From: JBDKGD01 sp964645125
GTDB taxonomy: Bacteria; Patescibacteriota; Minisyncoccia; UBA6257; 2-01-FULL-56-20
Direction of reading: 5' to 3'
NCBI GenBank assembly: GCA_964645125.1
Contig: CAZXZC010000028.1
Coordinates: 1 to 10,088, forward strand
Length of the DNA: 10,088 nt
Shown here: in pieces, positions 7,199 through 10,088 of the stretch
Layout: every line of letters begins with the position of its first letter
Position numbering within the stretch: position 1 is the first letter of the stretch
The notes under the pieces: generated by a model
Databases searched by the model: none
Told to the model about the DNA's origin: nothing
What the model saw: the letters and a program-made list of their open reading frames with translations, nothing else
Made by a program: the position numbers and the translations under genes

Positions 7199-7867
7199 AT
7201 GACACCCATCACTTCAACACTCACTAAAAAGCAGAAAGATTTTTTTGAAGTTTTGCAGAGCTATATACAAAAACACGCGGTCGCTCCAACGATTGCTCAA
7301 TTGCAAAAGGCGTGTCAGTTATCCTCCCCACGCGCGGTGTCGCAGTACCTAACCTCATTAGAGAAAAAGGGATTTATTTCTCGCAGTCGGTATGAAGCGC
7401 GCGGCATTACGCTTCGTACCGGCTCTGACTCGGTGACTACTATTAGTATTCCGGTTATTGCTTCAGCAGGGTGCGACAACTTGAGTGTGGTTGCTCAGCG
7501 AACATTTGGTGAATACATCTGCGTGGCTTCAGATATGCTTGGCGGGCGTCCCACAGAGTATGTGGTGAGTGTGAGGGCATCGGGGGATTCGATGGTGGAT
7601 GCCGGTATTACCGATGGTGATTATGTACTGGTTGAACTTACTCAGGCGGTGCGAGAAGGTGATTTGGTGGTTGCGATTATTGATGGGAACGCGGTTATTA
7701 AAAAATTAGAGGTTGCGACAAATGCATTTATTTTGCGTCCAGTTTCTTCAGACCCAACGTATCGACCAATTATTGTAAGTCGGAACTTTAAGATTTTTGG
7801 CAAAGTAATTGATATTATTCGTCGTGGCCAGCAGGGTGATATCGAAATTGTGCCGTTGTATCAGTAA
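7199..7867 (+). CDS. lexA: LexA repressor, self-cleaving (S24 peptidase)
   Basis: A 222-residue repressor with both LexA domains. It represses DNA-damage genes until RecA filaments on single-stranded DNA trigger its self-cleavage. The N-terminal winged helix reads LTKKQKDFFEVLQSYI, then PTIAQLQKACQLSSPRAVSQ and a wing at LEKKGFISR (residues about 8-62). The cleavage site is ASAG with the scissile bond A90-G91. The catalytic serine is S131 in ASGDSM and the lysine is K168 in AVIKK. A longer frame from GTG 7109 is rejected: it would translate the AT-repeat promoter, and LexA proteins start close to the LTxxQ helix. At 222 residues it is slightly longer than E. coli LexA (202). No other SOS gene is in the window, so its regulon cannot be judged here. 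Confidence 0.93.
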   Translation: MTPITSTLTKKQKDFFEVLQSYIQKHAVAPTIAQLQKACQLSSPRAVSQYLTSLEKKGFISRSRYEARGITLRTGSDSVTTISIPVIASAGCDNLSVVAQRTFGEYICVASDMLGGRPTEYVVSVRASGDSMVDAGITDGDYVLVELTQAVREGDLVVAIIDGNAVIKKLEVATNAFILRPVSSDPTYRPIIVSRNFKIFGKVIDIIRRGQQGDIEIVPLYQ

Positions 7868-7870
7868 GCA

Positions 7871-7948
7871 AGGGTTTAGGGTATGGCCAATGGCCAAAAT
7901 AGTTTAAATACAAGAATAAAGAAGTAAGAATTAAGGTTTTAATGCATT
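7871..7948 (+). repeat. Composite intergenic repeat, copy after lexA
   Basis: An outer part GGGTTTAGGGTATGGCCAAT (from 7873) is followed by an A/G-rich inner unit at 7915-7948. The inner unit contains AAGAAGTAAGAATTAAGG and ends AATGCATT. It matches 9434-9467 at 33 of 34 bases. It begins 4 nt after the lexA stop codon. No coding potential is seen. Confidence 0.75.
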
Positions 7949-7950
7949 GA

Positions 7951-8058
7951 TTGTCATTTTGGCCGCCATGCCTGTCTGCCGGTAGGCATGGCCGGAATCT
8001 GTGCATTTGGTTTTGCGCAATAAAGCCTGGATACTCAACCCAAGCTGGAGTATGACAA
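7951..8058. repeat. 108-bp palindromic (MITE-like) element
   Basis: It is bounded by perfect 7-bp terminal inverted repeats, TTGTCAT (7951-7957) and ATGACAA (8052-8058). Inside are two hairpins. GCCATGCCT (7965-7973) pairs with AGGCATGGC (7984-7992) around TGCCGG. ATACTC (8031-8036) pairs with GAGTAT (8048-8053). Its GC-rich core stands out from the AT-rich surroundings. It has no transposase and no clear target-site duplication. The layout suits a small non-autonomous palindromic repeat of the kind scattered in many bacterial genomes; whether this family recurs here needs a genome search. Confidence 0.5.
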
Positions 8059-8083
8059 AAAAAGAATCTAAGAAATAAAAATG

Positions 8084-8125
8084 CCCTAGGAACAAGTTAT
8101 CCAAATGAGGACTTTGTTCCTAGGG
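8084..8125. other. Strong 12-bp hairpin, terminator-like on the minus strand
   Basis: CCCTAGGAACAA (8084-8095) pairs perfectly with TTGTTCCTAGGG (8114-8125); two more pairs form past a bulged T, leaving a 13-nt loop. On the + strand it is followed by GTTTACCG, a poor U-tract. On the minus strand it is followed by GCATTTTTATTTC, a better terminator tail, yet no minus-strand gene leads into it. It may still end lexA transcription inefficiently, or be the 5' structure of a small RNA or leader upstream of the phospholipase D gene. Confidence 0.45.
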
Positions 8126-8132
8126 GTTTACC

Positions 8133-8291
8133 GTGTTAAAACATCGTGTTATGCCCATTCTTTTTGAAGGCACGGTGGTGAATTACGTCGAAACATATTG
8201 GTTCTCTCCTTTCTTTCAAGGTTCTAGAAAAGGAACGTTGTTATGTAACCATAGTCTTTTCTGGCGTGCAAGTTCGTGCGTGAGTTTATAG
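8133..8291 (+). CDS. Possible 52-residue small ORF (doubtful)
   Basis: GTG at 8133 follows GGGG (8123-8126 region) by 6 nt and opens a frame to a TAG at 8289-8291; ATG 8151 is an internal start giving 46 residues. The translation (MLKHRVMPILFEGTVVNYVE at the start, with several aromatic and cysteine residues later) has no signal peptide, repeat or motif I recognise. It fills most of the interval between the hairpin and the phospholipase D gene, and its stop overlaps that gene's candidate -10. It is equally likely to be non-coding sequence. Confidence 0.15.
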   Translation: MLKHRVMPILFEGTVVNYVETYWFSPFFQGSRKGTLLCNHSLFWRASSCVSL

Positions 8292-8294
8292 AAT
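8289..8294 (+). promoter_or_regulatory. Candidate -10 of the phospholipase D gene, leaderless
   Basis: TAGAAT (5 of 6 to TATAAT) ends 6 nt before the ATG at 8301, so the expected transcription start falls on the start codon itself. No Shine-Dalgarno sequence is present, and no good -35 is seen at the expected distance. Confidence 0.35.
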
Positions 8295-8300
8295 AAGTGT

Positions 8301-9383
8301 ATGGCTCGTATCCCAACGTTTTATTGGAATGCTCAACCGGCATGGGAGGCAATGTATATTGCCTGTGAAGCGGCGCATACTTCCATTGACCTTGAAATGT
8401 ATCAGTTTGCAGCTGATACATACGAGTTTGATTTTGCGAGGTTATTTATTAAAAAAGTTTCTCAGGGTGTGCGGGTGCGGCTTTTGCTTGATGGTGTGGG
8501 GAGTGTGTCATTTCAGAATAGCAGCGCATGCGCCCGACTTCTTGCTGCGGGTGTTGAGGTGGTATTTTTTAATCCTGTTGCTTCGTGGCGGTTGGATTCT
8601 TTTTTGTCTTGGTTTTTTCGCGACCACCGAAAACTTTTGGTGGTGGATGGGACAAAAGCATTTATGGGAAGTGTGAATATTTCAGGTCGAATGCGCGCCT
8701 GGCGTGATACGCAAGTGGGCTTTGAGGGGGCGTGCGCTGTTGCATTGCAGAGGAGTTTTGAGGTTATGCTTGCTGTTGCAAAAACCCCTCGAATTCTGCA
8801 GTTTCAGGCACGATTTCCTAAGCCCGTTGTTGTTGACGTGCACACTACCATTACTACTCACTCCCCGCGGTTTCATCAGCGTTTTATATATAAACAAATT
8901 CTTGCGGCCATAAAGCGTGCCCGGGTGTCGCTTTTGATTCAAACACCATATTTTGTGCCGAGTATGAGATTTATGAGGGCATTGCATAAGGCCGCCAAGC
9001 GAGGAGTTGCTGTGCAACTGATGATTCCACAAAATTTTGATCCTGTTGTCGCTGGGTATGCTACGCATTCGTATGTGGATGGGCTTTTGAAGCGAGGCAT
9101 TACTGTTCTTGAATATGGTCCTGCGTTTTTACACGCAAAAATGATTGTTGTTGATGATGTGTGGGCAACGGTGGGAAGCGCGAATATTGATAATCTTAGC
9201 TTGCTTTTAAATTATGAGTTAAATATTCAAACTACTGATCCGTCGGTGGTTGCGGTTCTGAAGCGACAGTTTTTTTCCGACGTACCTTCCACAACAGCAA
9301 TTACTCGCGCGGCATGGAAAAAGCGTGGAGGTCTTCGTAAATTTTTTGAATGGTTGACGATACCATTGCATGAAGTGCTCTAA
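8301..9383 (+). CDS. Cardiolipin synthase-like phospholipase D
   Basis: A 360-residue protein with two HKD motifs of the phospholipase D superfamily: H109-R-K111-LLVV-D116 followed by MGSVNISGR, and H278-A-K280-MIVV-D285 followed by VGSANIDNLS. The middle contains IQTPYFVPSMRF and LNYELNI, both typical of bacterial cardiolipin synthases. Those join two phosphatidylglycerols, or a related pair, into cardiolipin at the membrane. Unlike ClsA it has no N-terminal membrane helices and begins directly with the catalytic domain, so it resembles the shorter ClsB/ClsC forms and would be a peripheral membrane enzyme. Another phosphatidyl transfer or a hydrolytic activity cannot be excluded. It has no close partner gene and sits between two repeat clusters, so it is probably transcribed alone. 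Confidence 0.88.
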   Translation: MARIPTFYWNAQPAWEAMYIACEAAHTSIDLEMYQFAADTYEFDFARLFIKKVSQGVRVRLLLDGVGSVSFQNSSACARLLAAGVEVVFFNPVASWRLDSFLSWFFRDHRKLLVVDGTKAFMGSVNISGRMRAWRDTQVGFEGACAVALQRSFEVMLAVAKTPRILQFQARFPKPVVVDVHTTITTHSPRFHQRFIYKQILAAIKRARVSLLIQTPYFVPSMRFMRALHKAAKRGVAVQLMIPQNFDPVVAGYATHSYVDGLLKRGITVLEYGPAFLHAKMIVVDDVWATVGSANIDNLSLLLNYELNIQTTDPSVVAVLKRQFFSDVPSTTAITRAAWKKRGGLRKFFEWLTIPLHEVL

Positions 9384-9402
9384 AGGCAAGTTACTAGCGA
9401 AT

Positions 9403-9548
9403 AGCCAATAGGGTATAGGAATACTCAACCGAAAATAAAGAAGTAAGAATTAAGGTTTGAATGCATTATGCAGGAACCTTTATTCATAATTCTCAATTCT
9501 TAATTCATGCATTGCCGACTATTGGCCAAACCCTAAACCCTATTGGCT
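9403..9548. repeat. Large composite inverted repeat after the phospholipase D gene
   Basis: The outer arms AGCCAATAGGGTATAGG (9403-9419) and CCTAAACCCTATTGGCT (9532-9548) are reverse complements at 16 of 17 bases. Inside them lie the A/G-rich unit (9434-9467, 33 of 34 identical to 7915-7948) and an opposite-strand relative (about 9475-9513) that also ends at ATGCAT. The two arms therefore carry the same modules in mirrored order around GCAGGAACC. It fills the gap between the phospholipase D and bactofilin-like genes and could fold into a long imperfect stem in RNA or single-stranded DNA. Confidence 0.7.
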
Positions 9549-9560
9549 GAGTAGCTGATA

Positions 9561-9569
9561 TGGTAATAT
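9561..9569 (+). promoter_or_regulatory. Candidate extended -10 of the bactofilin-like gene
   Basis: TGGTAATAT has the TG-n extension plus a 4 of 6 hexamer (TAATAT) ending 8 nt before the ATG at 9578. The predicted leader is about 2 nt. No Shine-Dalgarno sequence is visible. The promoter begins about 13 nt after the end of the repeat cluster. Confidence 0.35.
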
Positions 9570-9577
9570 TTATTCAT

Positions 9578-10088
9578 ATGAAAAAGTTTCTCTTAGGTTT
9601 GGTCGCGGTGTGTTTGATTGCGAGTCCACTTCTGACAAGTGCTGCTCGCTTTCAAAGTGGTAGCTCAGTCACAATCCGTACGAATGAATTAGTTGAGGAG
9701 AATTTTTATGGTTTTGGAAAAGATGTTTCGGTCGTTGGCGATGTGCTTGGAGATGCTGTATTAGCGGGTGGTAATGTATTGGTTTCTGGTACGGTTTCTG
9801 GCGACGTGCTTGCGGCTGGTGGCACGGTGAATGTAGTGGGTGACGTTGCTGGTGATGTGCGTGTTTTTGGTGGCACCACTTCTATCGCGGGACATGTGGC
9901 AGGCGACGTGCTTGCGGCTGGTGGCACGGTTGTTATTGCTTCAGGATCTGAGGTTTCGGGTGATGTTATTGTGGGTGGTGGCGATGTTGTTATTGATGGC
10001 AAGGTACTCGGCAATGTTCGCATGGCGGGTGGTTCAGTACGGATAAACGGCGAGGTCAAAGGAGATAATTCTATTGCAGGAGCTGATG
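9578..10088 (+). CDS. Exported bactofilin-like beta-solenoid protein (partial)
   Basis: The frame is open to the window edge, giving 170 residues of an incomplete protein. Residues 1-22 form a signal peptide: KK, a hydrophobic core LLGLVAVCLIASPLL, then TSAA with likely cleavage after A22 or A23. From residue 57 onward there are about six tandem coils of 17 residues (one of 19) with the pattern GDV-x-x-x-GG-x-V-x-V-x-G-x-V, the repeat of the polymer-forming bactofilin beta-solenoid. Classical bactofilins are cytoplasmic filament proteins without signal peptides, so this is an exported or membrane-linked variant; a C-terminal membrane region may lie beyond the edge. Its export would depend on the Sec system served by the upstream secA. 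Two coils (starting at residues 74 and 108) share a 29-nt identical DNA stretch. Confidence 0.8.
   Translation, partial: MKKFLLGLVAVCLIASPLLTSAARFQSGSSVTIRTNELVEENFYGFGKDVSVVGDVLGDAVLAGGNVLVSGTVSGDVLAAGGTVNVVGDVAGDVRVFGGTTSIAGHVAGDVLAAGGTVVIASGSEVSGDVIVGGGDVVIDGKVLGNVRMAGGSVRINGEVKGDNSIAGAD

Noticed and set aside
8084..8130. Hairpin as a clean lexA terminator on the + strand
   Set aside because: It lies over 200 nt past the stop and lacks a proper + strand U-tract, so it was kept only as an unassigned hairpin.
7868..8300. CRISPR array or tRNA in the large intergenic region
   Set aside because: Repeats are not evenly spaced with unique spacers, and no tRNA arm pattern is visible.
68..9383. 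UGA reassigned to glycine, as in Gracilibacteria and Absconditabacteria
   Set aside because: No complete gene here ends in TGA, which fits, but none contains an in-frame TGA either and glycines use GGN, so the standard bacterial code suffices.

Overview
The window is bacterial and gene-dense. Every supported gene lies on the + strand, and the G+C content looks moderate by eye. No gene names the organism directly. A Candidate Phyla Radiation (Patescibacteria, Parcubacteria-like) genome fits best. SecA carries an extra segment of about 33 residues in its first nucleotide-binding domain, which I recall from SecAs of that group. Single-gene units are separated by short AT-rich spacers, intergenic spaces hold small palindromic repeats, and several genes start with almost no leader. 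This placement is inference and needs a marker-gene tree.

Layout, left to right: (1) hpf, a short ribosome hibernation factor; (2) secA, the preprotein translocase motor, complete with its zinc-binding tail; (3) a 152-residue transglutaminase-fold cysteine hydrolase, 6 nt behind secA, whose reading frame may continue past its stop after a -1 shift; (4) an M3A zinc oligopeptidase; (5) an MFS exporter of the TetA/DHA1 type; (6) lexA with a repeated AT-rich operator-like array over its promoter; (7) a 433-bp non-coding interval with a repeat cluster, a 108-bp palindromic element and a strong hairpin; (8) a short, membrane-anchor-less cardiolipin synthase-like phospholipase D; (9) a second palindromic repeat cluster; (10) the start of an exported bactofilin-like beta-solenoid protein that runs off the right edge.

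The genes are mostly housekeeping: ribosome storage, export, peptide turnover, DNA-damage control, membrane lipid synthesis and cell-surface or cytoskeletal structure. Only secA and the transglutaminase-like gene look like a tight operon. The hpf-secA pair matches a gene order known from Firmicutes.

The most notable features are not new protein families. First, six of eight genes have a -10-like hexamer ending 6-10 nt before the start codon and no convincing Shine-Dalgarno sequence, the signature of leaderless or near-leaderless mRNAs. Second, a composite intergenic repeat recurs after stop codons and even forms the last codons of hpf. Third, the transglutaminase-like gene may have a frameshifted C-terminal extension. 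Fourth, the lexA promoter has three copies of a 9-bp half-site. I see no defence system, CRISPR array, insertion sequence, tRNA or rRNA.
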